A DNA stretch of 64,000 bases from Atriophallophorus winterbourni (lineage: Eukaryota > Platyhelminthes > Trematoda > Plagiorchiida > Microphallidae), in the NCBI GenBank assembly GCA_013407085.1, contig JACCGJ010001822.1:21797-85796 (forward strand), written 5' to 3'. The position numbers and the translations under genes were made by a program. A model generated the notes under the pieces. That model did no database searches. It was not told the origin of the DNA and saw nothing but the letters and a program-made list of their open reading frames with translations. Positions 30,725 to 41,380 of the stretch are shown here, one piece after another (within the stretch, counting starts at the first letter, position 1; each line of letters begins with the position of its first letter).

Positions 30725-32125
30725 AAAATGCTTAGAAGCTCTCTGATACATGCTATCCAGAAGTAAGATGTCTTTTTGGAGCCATGGTGTCCAGGCTTGT
30801 GCGGCATAGTCCAGAATCGAGTGTGTATATGTATTAATCATGCGAAGAAAACACCCCGGGAAAAAACGTCCAAATATCCGCCGTAACAGGCCGAGCAGCC
30901 GAGACGCGATTCTGTAAACGGTTTCGCATTGTAGACCATTTTTCAAACTACCGCAAATCCAGACATCTAGGTCCTTTTCTTCTTCGGTCTACTCCAGGTT
31001 TCTGTCGCCGAGCTTGTATTGATAGGATAAGCCAATTTCGCGTCCGATCTGAATCATCTTCGACTTTTGCATATTCAATGACAATTTATTTTCGGATGAC
31101 CAGATGTGCAAAGCATTCAAATCGTTTTGCATAAAAATACAATCGTCAGCATTTCTGATTCGCCTCCATACGTTTATATCGTCAGCATACAATACCATCT
31201 TACTATCATTTGGTATTGGTATATCGTTCATATAGACTAGAAAAAGTATTGGTCCAAGCATTGAGCCTTGTGGAAGACCGCTAATGACATCGATGTTCTT
31301 CGATAATAGACCTTCCACACGAACTCGGATGTGTCTGTTGCTGAGGTAATTTCTTATCAATTCGTATAGTCTTCCAACAATACCGTGTTTCTTTAACTTG
31401 TTAAAAAGTAATTTATAATCAACTCTGTCGAACGCTTTATAAATGTCCAGGTAGCACGCATGAATACAGCCCTCGCACCTACAACCCTCGTCCAATCATC
31501 TAAGCTTGTCAGCAAATTTGTTAGACAAGAGCGATTTCTGCGAAATCCATGTTGGGAAACTGCCAAAAGTTGGTTCATTTCCAGATGTCGCACTATTTCT
31601 GCGGTTATTTTTCGCTTAAATCTTTTGATTTCGAAGACAGCAATGCACCGGCCTGTAATTTTTTAACTTCAGAACTGCAACCACCTTTGTAAATGCGTAT
31701 TGTTTGTCCCAGTTTCCAGTCTTTTGTCTCGACGCCAGCTTTGAGCAAATTATTAAAGATGCAAGATAGAGTTTCATATCGCTGCGCATCACAGGTTTTG
31801 AGCATCTTTGGAGTTATCTCGTCTGGTCCTGTAGATTTCTTTACGAATAATTTTCGTAAGTGCTGCGCTACCATCAGCGCAGTAATCAATACTTCACTCA
31901 AGGTCGGTCGGTCAAGTCGAATGATTGGTTTCTGATCAGGCTCCTCCGGCATAAAAGTCTGTTACCACATCAGCGGTTTGATTAATGGATTCTATGAAGC
32001 CGGACGAAGATCTTAGGATAAAGATGCCTGGTTTAATATTCGTTCTATCGTGTACAAATCTATATAAGTGCTCCAGATTCTGGTGCGTCTGAGAAATCAA
32101 TTGCGATTGGAAAGCTTGTTTATCA
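30725..32125 (-). pseudogene. LINE-A copy 2 RT, 3' part
   Basis: Minus-strand frames 31952-31605 (GPDEITPKMLKTCDAQRYET), 31593-31393 (QHGFRRNRSCLTNLLTSLDD), 31495-30989 (CYLDIYKAFDRVDYKLLFNK, SGLPQGSMLGPILFLVYMND, MVLYADDINVWRRI) and 30946-30713 (LLGLLRRIFGRFFPGCFLRM, LDYAAQAWTPWLQKDILLLD) correspond one for one with copy 1. The longer frame 31495-30989 reads on through SYQYKLGDRNLE where copy 1 is shifted. The frame breaks near 31.5 kb are common to both copies and so predate the duplication. Confidence 0.86.
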
Positions 32126-34034
32126 ATTCAATTCAATTCAATTCAATTTAATGGTCCAAAAAGCACATAGCTTTACAAAAACCACAGAATAATATGCGAA
32201 TTACAAATAACATAGGTAGTAAAACGGGGTTTGTTTTCCTACTGATTAGTTCAGGAATCACGTGAAAATACATAGAGCAGAAATTGTTTTCAACCGGTTT
32301 GATAGGGAAAATATGTATAGTTTACTTGAATGCATTGGTTCAAAGCTTTATGATGCAGAATATACTGTTTCAATGTTTGGATTGGCCAACATGAAATTGT
32401 CCAAATTCGATTTGAATATATCCAAGTTGGGTGAATGTGCAACATTACAAGGTAGGCAGTTCCAGGTAAAGCATACACGTACAGAATAAAAATACCTTCG
32501 ACAGTTCAGTCTCGAGTCAGGAATATGTACTGTATAGTCGTGACTCCGGCTGGTTCTGCGTGGTAGTCGCGTGAATAGTTGATTTAGGGGATGGTTGGGG
32601 GTATGTAGTATATTGAACATAAGTATCAAATCACCTCTGAGACGGCGGTAGCGAAAGTCGAATAGATTGAGACTTGCAATACGATCTTCGTATTGTTTGT
32701 GCTTCAAACCGCGTACGAGCTTGGTGGTCCGATGATTTATTCTCTGCAAGAGGCTGATGTCCTTCTGTAGCCAGGGTGACCAAGCCTGAACCGCATACTC
32801 CATGGTTGGCCTCAAGTACGTATTAATTATTCGATGAACGGTTTGCTTAGTGAAACTCCCGAACACGCGTTTTAGCAGTAGTAGTACTCGCGACGTCTTT
32901 TCATAGACAGCTGTGGCGTTATGCGACGGTTTTAATGTGCTGCTCACCCACACACCCAAGTCCTTCTCCTTGTCAGTGCTTTCAAGAATATGGGAACCGA
33001 GGGTGTAAGAGAACTCAAAATATCTTCCAACAGTCAATACCTTGCATTTGCTGAAATTGAAAGGTAGTTCATTTCTAACTGACCAGTTCTGTAAGGCATC
33101 AAGGTCCAGCTGAAGCTGTCTGCAATCTTCAGTTGTGCGTACTTGTGTCCACAGCTGGATGTCATCCGCAAATAACAAGATTTTGCTGCGAACAAGTTTC
33201 GGTAAGTCGTTTACATAGATCAGGAAAAGAATTGGTCCAAGCACTGATCCCTGCGGCACCCCACTCGTTACTGCAATGGGTCGTGATAAAGCACCGTCAA
33301 CCCTTACTCGAATGACACGGTCGCGGAGATAATCCTCAACCAGGCTAGTAATGAACCCTTGATGCCACATTGCTCCATTTTTTGTAGTAACAGACTGTGG
33401 TTGACACGATCGAATGCTTTGGACATATCAAGATAACACGCGTGTATGGTGATACCTTTGTCTACAGCTTGTGTCCAGTCATCGAGGGAGAGCAGAAGGT
33501 TTGAAAGGCAAGGGTGTCTTTTTCTGAAGCCGTGTTGTTCGACTGCGAGCAAGCAATTGTCTTCCAGATGTTTTGTGACGCTCTTTGCAACGAGGCGCTC
33601 CATTACTTTAGATATCACCGGTAGTAGTGTTACTGGTCTATAGTTGGATACTTCGGAACGGTTTCCTCCTTTGTAAATTGGGGTAATGATGCCATTCTTC
33701 CAATCACATGGAACGAAACTTTGGGTTAAAGAGAGATTAAACAAGTAGGTCAGGGTCGTACACAAAGTAGAAGCACAGTTTTTGAGGTTCAGCGGGGTAA
33801 TTTCGTCAGCTCCGGGAGATTTTTTCGTGTTGAGATTTAGCAATGTTCGGAGGACACTGTCCGGGGTAATAGTTAGTTCTTGTAAAACATTTTCAGGTGA
33901 GGTGACGGGAGTTAAGGGGCAGGTAACGGTGTTCCGTGGGCTGAAGACAGTTGAGAAGAAATGGGCTAGAACTTCGGCAGATTCCGATGCTGTGGTTGTT
34001 ATTCCATCACGCGTCTTTAAAGCAGCAACCCCTG
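32126..34034 (-). mobile_element. LINE-B copy nested in LINE-A copy 2
   Basis: This is a 5'-truncated LINE-B. Its left boundary is the 3' tail (four repeats of ATTCA, then TTTAATGGTCC). Its right boundary is GCAGCAACCCCTG. In copy 1 the empty site reads TTGTTTATCATCTCGAATTAAGC (27661 onward). In copy 2 TTTATCA and AATTAAGC flank the insert and TCTCG is missing, so integration deleted about 5 bp and left no target-site duplication. Confidence 0.92.
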
Positions 34035-34080
34035 AATTAAGCTGATAACTTTGTTTCGCAATCGTGTAAATTGTGCCCAA
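32348..34080 (-). pseudogene. LINE-B reverse transcriptase (nested copy)
   Basis: Two long minus-strand frames carry an almost complete RT. The first (34080-33304) begins inside the host element, then from about 34030 has KSPGADEITPLNLKNCASTL, NYRPVTLLPVISKVMERLVA, QHGFRKRHPCLSNLLLSLDD and CYLDMSKAFDRVNHSLLLQK (motif A). The second (33370-32348) has SGVPQGSVLGPILFLIYVND (motif B), ILLFADDIQLWTQV (motif C), KDLGVWVSSTLKP, RPTMEYAVQAWSPWLQKDIS, RLRGDLILMFNIL and the terminal VCFTWNCLPCNVAHS. Only one frameshift, near 33.34 kb, separates them, so this is the best-preserved LINE-B in the window. The 5' truncation removes the endonuclease. Confidence 0.9.
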
Positions 34081-35010
34081 GTATCAGCTGTGTAGGTAGC
34101 CTTGTGAAACTCCCATGCTACTGCCCTTTGTTTCATCCACTTTTTATTCCTGCTTCTTAGTAAACATTTATTACGTTGAGACGCTTTCTTCAAAACAAAC
34201 ATTGAATGTTCCTTCAGTATAGATTTCAGGTGCTGTAAGAGAGATTGTTAATGACTATACGGATAGGAGTAATCCAGTTGTGCGAAACTAGTGCTTTGTT
34301 ACTCTGCACGCAGATCACGGTAGTTCATCCTTCTGACGCATTTCGTTTTGTCACTGTTGCGCCTAGCTCTACAAACGTACTCGAATTCTAGGACAACGTG
34401 ATCGCTTTGTCAAATTGGCGGTTTATAAACGATATTCTCTACAGCTGTGGGATCTAATGTAAGTATTAAGTCCAAGATAGAAGGCTGGTCTGTTCCCCTC
34501 ATACAAGTAAATCCAAAAACTTGGTTATAAAGGGGTGCGTAATTCAAAACGGCTCGAAGTTCATTTTCAAGTGTCACTGATGAATGATCATTCCGGCGAT
34601 AGGGCTAGGAAAAGTTGAAATCCCCCATTATCAATATTTACGTATTGTACCGCGTTTTTACATGGCGCGAAGCATTAATCGGTTTATTGTTTAGGTCGAG
34701 AGTTGCTGTTGGAGAACAATAGATCACTCCAATAATGCAGATAAACGATTGCTTGAAGTAGAGTGCTGCTTCTCCGCCATCGCCTAAACAGCCACGCTGG
34801 AATAGAGACATGTTGGGCAAAGAGAGTTCATTATCAGACAATGAGGCATGGAATCACGTTTCAGTTTTTGGAACTATGGTTGGCCCCGTTTCATTATAAA
34901 TCTCGGACAATTCGATTAATTTGTTGAAAAGGATGTTCGCGTTTGTATTGATGCACTTAATCGTATTTTTCGTGAGTAATGACGGGGTGTAAGCTGATGT
35001 TATTGGTCCG
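34035..35010 (-). pseudogene. LINE-A copy 2 endonuclease and RT linker
   Basis: The minus-strand frame 34202-34035 is the linker (MKQRAVAWEFHKATYTADTW, AQFTRLRNKVISLI), broken by the LINE-B insertion. The frame 34841-34638 is the endonuclease segment (SDNELSLPNMSLFQRGCLGD, EAALYFKQSFICIIGVIYCS), and the GDFN motif follows near 34620. Differences from copy 1 are few (for example S for F in the first lines). It is a non-functional piece. Confidence 0.8.
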
Positions 35011-35326
35011 GCTTCTTTTGAGTCTGACTTAACAAGCAGTGATCAATCATGTGGAATGTGATAAGACGTTAAACCGTGTAATGCCGGATCCCTCGGAATA
35101 GTCAGTGTCTGAGATGGTACAACATGTGTGCTTCTTATTGGTCGCCGCCTGCTTGGATGGACAATTAGGTTTCGGTGTGAATTGCTCAGTCCGACTCAAT
35201 TTGAGCCGGACCTACTACGTTTTTGATGTATTGATTTCTTCCATTTGAATGGAAACTCTGCTATCCGCTGTTTCCAGACGCGAGAGTGTTTGACTTGCTT
35301 TGGGTGGCTAAGTCTAACATCCTTGG

Positions 35327-36760
35327 CTAGTGTTCGTTTTCCTTTATCCATTCCAATATTACTATTTCGCCCATAGCGCTGGTCAAGAACGTAATCTTAA
35401 GAGGTTTCGGTCCATCCCCTTTATATTTTGGCGAAAAAGGAACTCGAAAAGTGTCCACAACAACGGCATTAGAAATATCTAGAGTACACGCAATGTAGCG
35501 CAATTGATTGACGTCGTGCTCAACGGTTTCCTGATTTGATGCTCTAGAAGTATTTCCTGGTACACGAGGTAGAACTATACTTCGCGATACCATTTGTTCC
35601 CTGGCGTTCAAGCTACCCTTCCTTTCCCACCATGGTACATCGGGATATATGCGGCAGTTTGAGTCGGAATCTGTCTTGAGTATGTACGCATTCAGCAATA
35701 CGTTCTCGACATCAGCCTCGCATTTTAGTGTTACCTTGAGCAAGCGAGGTTGACCAATATGAGCTGAAGTTGAATGGTGAGTTAGACGAGTCACTTTTTC
35801 TGCGGTTACATGTTCAATTTGCATTAGGTGACAAAGTTCAGACCATTTCTCGACATCGTGTTTCTGTTTGCTACCAAACAGACTTTCTTGGGACTCGCTA
35901 ACGTTCGTACATATCACGCGCAGTGCGTATAGGGAGTTCTTTTTGCGTACCGGAAAGTCAGATTTTGTCGAATTCAAACCATTTGGTGCTTGATTTTGTG
36001 AGTCGGGTACAGCATTTTCGGAGTGCACAGCTGAGGTCGACCGTAACAGCATATCTCTGTAAGAATTTCCTACTTCACTGGTCGTTTTAATTGATTCCAA
36101 AACGGGATTAACCCTGCTTTTTTATTTATTGGCACACAAATAGCTTTAGTCTCAGATTCATTCAATGGTGGTTCCGAAATCGATGTATTGATATGATGGT
36201 TTACATCAGTGATCACTTGCGTACTCACATGAATTACCAATATTTCTTCCACACGTCGAGGGCCCAACTCCAAACCGGCCATTCTATTTTATAATTTGGT
36301 TTTAAAAGTATCGGCATCGTGCAAAGATTGAGCTTTGCAACGAACACGAACATAGCAGGCACCTGGAACCTTTTCATTATTTAATAATGCTATCGAGTCA
36401 GGGGCTAAAGTGCGGTCGCATTTACCATGGATTTTACCCATACACAGAAAACACGTTATTACTTTATGCGCCATAGGACTCACCGGTTGTTCGCATGCTT
36501 TGCACGTGACTTCGGGACAATTCTGCGTGTCGAGATTCGTCCAATCAGCTGGGCCGGCCGTGAACATTGTTGCGTTCGCCGGATACAGGCACTTGGCAAT
36601 GAGGTCACGTTGGTTCCATGTCGCTGTCGATCGATTTTATTGTCTGTATGTTGGATCTCCTGAAGCGGTCAAACATGTTAGTAGCCGGAAAAGGGTTGTT
36701 CGGTTGTGTGATGGGTTTTTGGTCGACGGGTTGAGGTTACTGTTTTGGAACCCGTGATTT
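35327..36760 (-). pseudogene. LINE-A copy 2 ORF1
   Basis: The frame 36567-36289 has NCPEVTCKACEQPVSPMAHK and CFLCMGKIHGKCDRTLAPDS (PHD-like cluster). A stop at about 36290 splits it from 36282-36070 (MAGLELGPRRVEEILVIHVS). The frame 36100-35327 is a 257-codon second half, longer than in copy 1 because the frame slip at 29.43 kb is absent here. It contains LRVICTNVSESQESLFGSKQ, GQPRLLKVTLKCEADVENVL, CRIYPDVPWWERKGSLNARE and PLKITFLTSAMGEIV. The N-terminal leader is degraded between 36.6 and 36.76 kb. Confidence 0.84.
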
Positions 36761-37128
36761 AGTCATGTATTACATAATCCACTGTAACTCGTTAACCACA
36801 TAAGATAGAACACAGAAACAAGTATCAAGATATGTTGCTCGACGCGATCTTTGCAATGATAGCAAAACCGTAAAATAGTTAGCTATTGGAAAAAGTTTGC
36901 GCAAACTGTGGAATAACGATATTGTAGCAAACGTTCGAGGTCCCCGTGCTCTGAAATTGTATCTGCCTACTTGTCATTTGTCAGTAGATCAAATACAAAA
37001 TACCTTCATACGGGTCGTTCAATTGAAATCTGATTCGTCGCTTCTCGAAACCGGTTATTTGATTGGCTAAAATTATTCATTCTGTCAACTAAAACTCCTC
37101 GCACGGATCAGGGATCACTTTGGTAATT

Positions 37129-39400
37129 ATGAGCCCTAACGATATCATTGAGCTTTTTCAGCATACTATTTGTAACCGGTTGTTCGAAAGTCTCGAGGAA
37201 TTGAACCACATGCTGCCAGAATTCACTCGCGTTTCCGGTACCCACTATTTCATACGATCTTCCAAAAGAAATCCAGCGGGCCAGCTGACATTCATGAAAT
37301 ACGAGTGTCAACGAAAAGGATCCGTACAGAGGCCTACACGTGGAATTCGTCGTCGAACTTCCACCGCAACACATTGCGAAGCGTATTTCAACGTTGGTCG
37401 TCGTGGTGTCCAATTTCGTATCACTACTAGTAATATGGTCCATAACCATGAATTACTAACTGGTGAAGCCGGATCGTGGCACTTCCGCAACAAACGACTA
37501 ACTCCTTCGGAACTGGATGCCATTCAGCCCATGCTTGAAAGCGGAGACTCATCATTCAATATTCGTTATTATGTGAAGACTCGATTCGAGAAGAATCTTA
37601 CTGGCTGGGACGTTGGGAATATGCGTCGTCGAGTTCTGGTAGGACGAAACAATCCAGGTAATCGTTGTTAAAATGCAATTAAGATAAAATAGTAATTAGT
37701 GGCTATATTTATAATAATCCATTTTTCACAGCCTAAATTCGCAGAATGGAAGCTGAACTGAACGTCGCTGGAAAGGCACGGGTACTGCTGGACGAAACAG
37801 ACGAGATGATGATAAGTTTGTTTAGTCGTTTTTCCGATTTTATTCTCATCGATGGTGCATTCCGTACTAATCGTGAGAAATATTTCTCATATCAATTGAT
37901 GATCGTGGATGGCTACAGAAAAAGTCTTCCTGTAGCACTATGATTTATGTGGCGGGAAACAGCACAGGCAGACATTCCTACTAACTTTTGTTGACTTCGT
38001 CGGTGATAGGAATGCCGTTCGTGTCATTATGTCCGATGGAGTCCCTGTGATAGCGAATGCAGTTGAAGACGTTTTCCCCAACGCTTCGCATCTGCTTTGC
38101 CGAGTGCACATTCTGCGGAATGTCACTCGTCGTAACCCCCAAAGGGAGGCACTTAAATGGGTGTGCGTAGCAATAAGTAACAGGAGTTTGTAGCGGTTCG
38201 TCTTTGCGTTAATCAATGTGCAGAGATCGGATCCAGTGTTCTTTCTGTACTTAAAAGGGCAACACTGTGGCAGCTCCAGCAAGTGGGCAAATGCCCGAGG
38301 TCTTAAGGTATCCACTCACGGTTTTTGGGACACGAACATGGTAGAGGCGATGCACAAATGTGTAAAAATGAATCACCTTAGTGGTAAGATCGCAAAATGG
38401 GAGGCCATTCGGTTATCCCAAATCGGTATTGGGTATCTTACCTGGCACTGACAACGCTAAATTTTGTCGCATAGCATGATGCGGGTTCCCGTACACAACC
38501 ATCCTGAACTGGATTCGTTGTGTGATGTTCTCGTGCCATACGCCGTAGACCTCATCTCCGCCAACGTAACTGCTTCAACAGTTACAATAGCAGGTGCCAC
38601 TGATATTATGGTAATTGTAATGGACTCGCGTTCTTGGGGTGTGTGCTGCCTAAATTGGAAATGCATTTGTCCCTTTTTCGTAGATCGAGTGTTGCCATGC
38701 AGGCACGTGCTTCCTGTTGCAATCTGGAAAAACGCTGATGTAGCTTTACTCCCAGTTTCCCCGTGCTGGTTACGCCGTAATAATCATGCAATGTCAGTGG
38801 AATTTTCTTCTGGGGGCGTTCCTAGGCGAACTAATCGCGTGTTTTCATTTGGTCAATCTTACACAGATGATGTTATAAATCGTTTGCGCCGCAAATTAGA
38901 GCCACCATACTTCAATCTGTTCATGCGTAGTATCAATAACTTCCTAAATACGAATGGTCCTTGTCCAATGCCTCCAATCACTTTAAGATTAGACCTTGAC
39001 AATATGCCACCCGCGTTCGTACGTTATGACACTCTACCAGTGGAAACATTATTGAATATAGATCAATCATCAGATATCGCCTGCGGTAGCCAGTTACGAT
39101 GAAGAAGCAACGATTGCCGCTGTGGAAAGCAACGTTGTTCGGGCATTAGGCGTTCACGATGGCCAGATCAACGATCGAGGACGGGCAGATTCTTCTCACA
39201 ACCCAATCCCATCCACCTCTCGACTACCCACCAAAGTATGATGTGGATGAATTCTTAGGCTACGAACAAGTATGTGGGCATGTGAGTCTGATAACCCCCT
39301 TGAGTTGCTGGAAAACGAATAGAAGGGGAGCAATGGCTTCCGGTAACCAGTGTATCATCTACAATGTTTAATTACTACTCCGCCAGTTGTGGCCGAAAAG
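37129..39400 (+). pseudogene. MULE transposase 1 (SWIM type), degenerate
   Basis: This plus-strand relic of a Mutator-like transposase begins with a FAR1-like DNA-binding part from 37129 (FTRVSGTHYFIRSSKRNPAG, KYECQRKGSVQRPTRGIRRR, MVHNHELLTGEAG). A probable intron at 37658-37731 (GT...AG) is followed by an in-frame TAA at 37734. The catalytic core has LIDGAFRTNREKYFSYQLMI (first Asp), VRVIMSDGVPVIANAV (second Asp, about 38020) and HLLCRVHILRNV, then FWDTNMVEAMHKCVK (Glu, about 38340). The SWIM finger CICPFFVDRVLPCRHVL is at 38660-38712. Frame shifts at about 37945, 38215, 38455 and 39080. It is the diverged relative of MULE 2 and points the same way. Confidence 0.85.
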
Positions 39401-40590
39401 TGGTGCGTTGATTATAATGCAATCTTTGAAATAAATTTTTATATAATGTTAACCCGTTAACTATGACATGCAATCTTGTCTGGGTAGACCAACGGGTGAT
39501 CCGGTCATTATGGTGAGTTTGCGTTCCAGATAGTCGCGATGGGGTTGGAAACTCGTTGTCTGCAGTTTCAGAATCTTTGAAATAATGATTCTTTATAAAC
39601 GTAGATTTTGCAACACAACGTGAATACATTTCCCATGTAAGCTTTTATTCATAACTTGTTTGCCGTGTGGGTTTGTTTCCATCAACTTACCAACACTCTC
39701 GCGTGAAAAGCGACAGTCTGACGATGTCTTCACATTACTGATCTTAATTCTCTTTTCCTTTCCGGTAAACCTTATGGCTCCCAATTATATCAAACGATCC
39801 AAACGAGGAAGAAAATCATACGGCTGAAAACTAATAATTTTTAGCGGAAACGCATCACGAAGCCTGCAAACGAATACGCAAGCTTGTATTTACATTATTC
39901 TCTACTCCTATATCCTCTACAAGCACAGTATAAACCTAAATGCTATCTCTTCTTCAGGTGTTGTCAACTCCTGCCTCTTGCTACATCGCGATATTAATTT
40001 GAGAGTAGAAGAATACGCCGAATACAATTATCACTGAAACAAAACTTGCTGTTCAACAAATTTCAAAATATATATTTTATTACCCATCCATTGGCTTTCT
40101 TAACCTGAGGCAGTAAATTGGACATGGCCATATTTTATAGTGCGGTCAAATGAGATAAAAATGTGTTGTGTTGAGACGAGTGGAATGTTGCTGGTGATTG
40201 TGCATCATGGAAAACGTTCCATTAGTGAAGCTGCATGAAATTTAGTGAGCTTTTGCATGAGATTGTGCGTTGGCTAACCGCTCATGCTCTGAGATATACC
40301 AATAATTTCCACGTAGCTACCCTCTCACCACATGTGGTAGAGCGTTTAGTTTCATTCGCCCCCTGTAGTCTGCTAGCCTGTACAAGGTGCGCACTTTCGT
40401 CCAATCAGATTGCGAGTTTGCGCGAAATCGTCACCCCCTCACTCGCTTGAATCGAAAAACAGTCTCAGCCCGAGAGATTGCAGTGTATGCTTCGATTAGG
40501 AAGGCATTATATTATTTTCATGTAAACTTTATTCGCACTATTGAACACAAACATCAAACGACTATTTCCTTATAACTTAAACTAGACGTG
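39400..40590. other. Spacer between MULE 1 and repeat block
   Basis: No coding similarity seen. It may hold MULE terminal inverted repeats, but I could not pair its ends with sequence upstream of 37.1 kb. Confidence 0.4.
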
Positions 40591-40845
40591 ATGGGGATGT
40601 GAGCACCACAAGCGCCTTGAGCGCTTGGCCAGGAATCACTTTGTGATTCTGTATTTGAACATCGTAGTTCTTTGTAAGAACCCTATATAACAGTGGCATA
40701 CAAGTTTAACTTTGTTTACCGCTTTTCCACTGTTTTAGGGCTCGCTGAATCTAATTTACTGTCTCCACCTGATGACGGCTAACAGCCAGAAACCGGTAAT
40801 GGAGTGTAATTTCGGGAGATGTGAGCAACACTGTATATTAAACTA
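40590..40845 (+). repeat. Hammerhead-like short repeat, copy 1
   Basis: The repeat starts with GATGTGAGCACCACAAGCGC-like sequence, then AATCACTTTGTGATT, GTTCTTTGTAAGAACCCTAT and AACAGTGGCATACAAG. It then has the core CTGATGA (40769-40775), a hairpin GGC-TAACA-GCC, and GAAA (40789-40792), and ends GAGATGTGAGCAACAC near 40835. The same blocks recur at 60.7-60.9 kb (reverse order on the other strand), 40.97-41.05, 47.09-47.21 and 55.99-56.10 kb. Copies in both orientations show it is dispersed. Confidence 0.75.
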
Positions 40846-40967
40846 GAAGAATGTGCCACACCCAATACGATCAAACTCCCCTTCTTACTTCATGTGAGAA
40901 ATTATTCAAATTCTTATTGAATTATTACCATCATATGGATATTGTTAAGCTTGTGGCTTATCAACTG

Positions 40968-41050
40968 ATTCAAGACTCGCTGAATCTGATCGTACCGTCT
41001 CCACCTGATGACGGCAAACAGAAAGAAACCAGCTTTATAGTGTATCCAAG
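40968..41050 (+). repeat. Hammerhead-like short repeat, copy 2 (core only)
   Basis: CTCGCTGAATCTGATCGTAC, CGTCTCCACCTGATGACGGC (core at 41005-41011) and GAAAGAAACCAG match copy 1, but the second stem-II strand is mutated (AGAAA for AGCCA) and the part after it is lost. It lies 200 bp from copy 1 in the same orientation. Confidence 0.7.
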
Positions 41051-41380
41051 ACAATCAACAGAAATGATGCATTTATCCGGATTTAATTTCACGATAAGAT
41101 TCTTTCATTTGTCCTTCAAGATTATCGTTGATTTCTATCCAAATACACTAGTATACAACATGATTCCTCTATAGTTATAATATAACACATTCCATTAATA
41201 CGCCATATATGTCACAGTGGTCGTAAAACCTCATCCACTTTCATGAAAATAGTTTACTTTTCCTACAAGATCCATGGCGTCCGTTACAATTACTTTCCAC
41301 GGCACGAAGTATATATTAACTGACCAATCAGAATCCGTTCAAGGGGCACGAATCAGAATGCGTGTATTTTTAAGCCAATC

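Larger units (their letters stand above)
30725..36920 (-). mobile_element. LINE-A copy 2, interrupted by LINE-B
   Basis: This second minus-strand LINE-A copy has a 5' UTR (36.92-36.77 kb), ORF1 (36.75-35.33), endonuclease (35.0-34.3), RT linker (34.20-34.035), then a 1,909-bp LINE-B insertion (32126-34034), RT resuming at 32125 and running to about 30740. The 3' end is missing: the thumb region ends near LLDSMYQRASKHF and gives way to ~150 bp of unmatched DNA and then copy 1's 5' UTR. Offsets to copy 1 are 4,455 bp below the insertion and about 6,360 bp above it. Confidence 0.88.
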
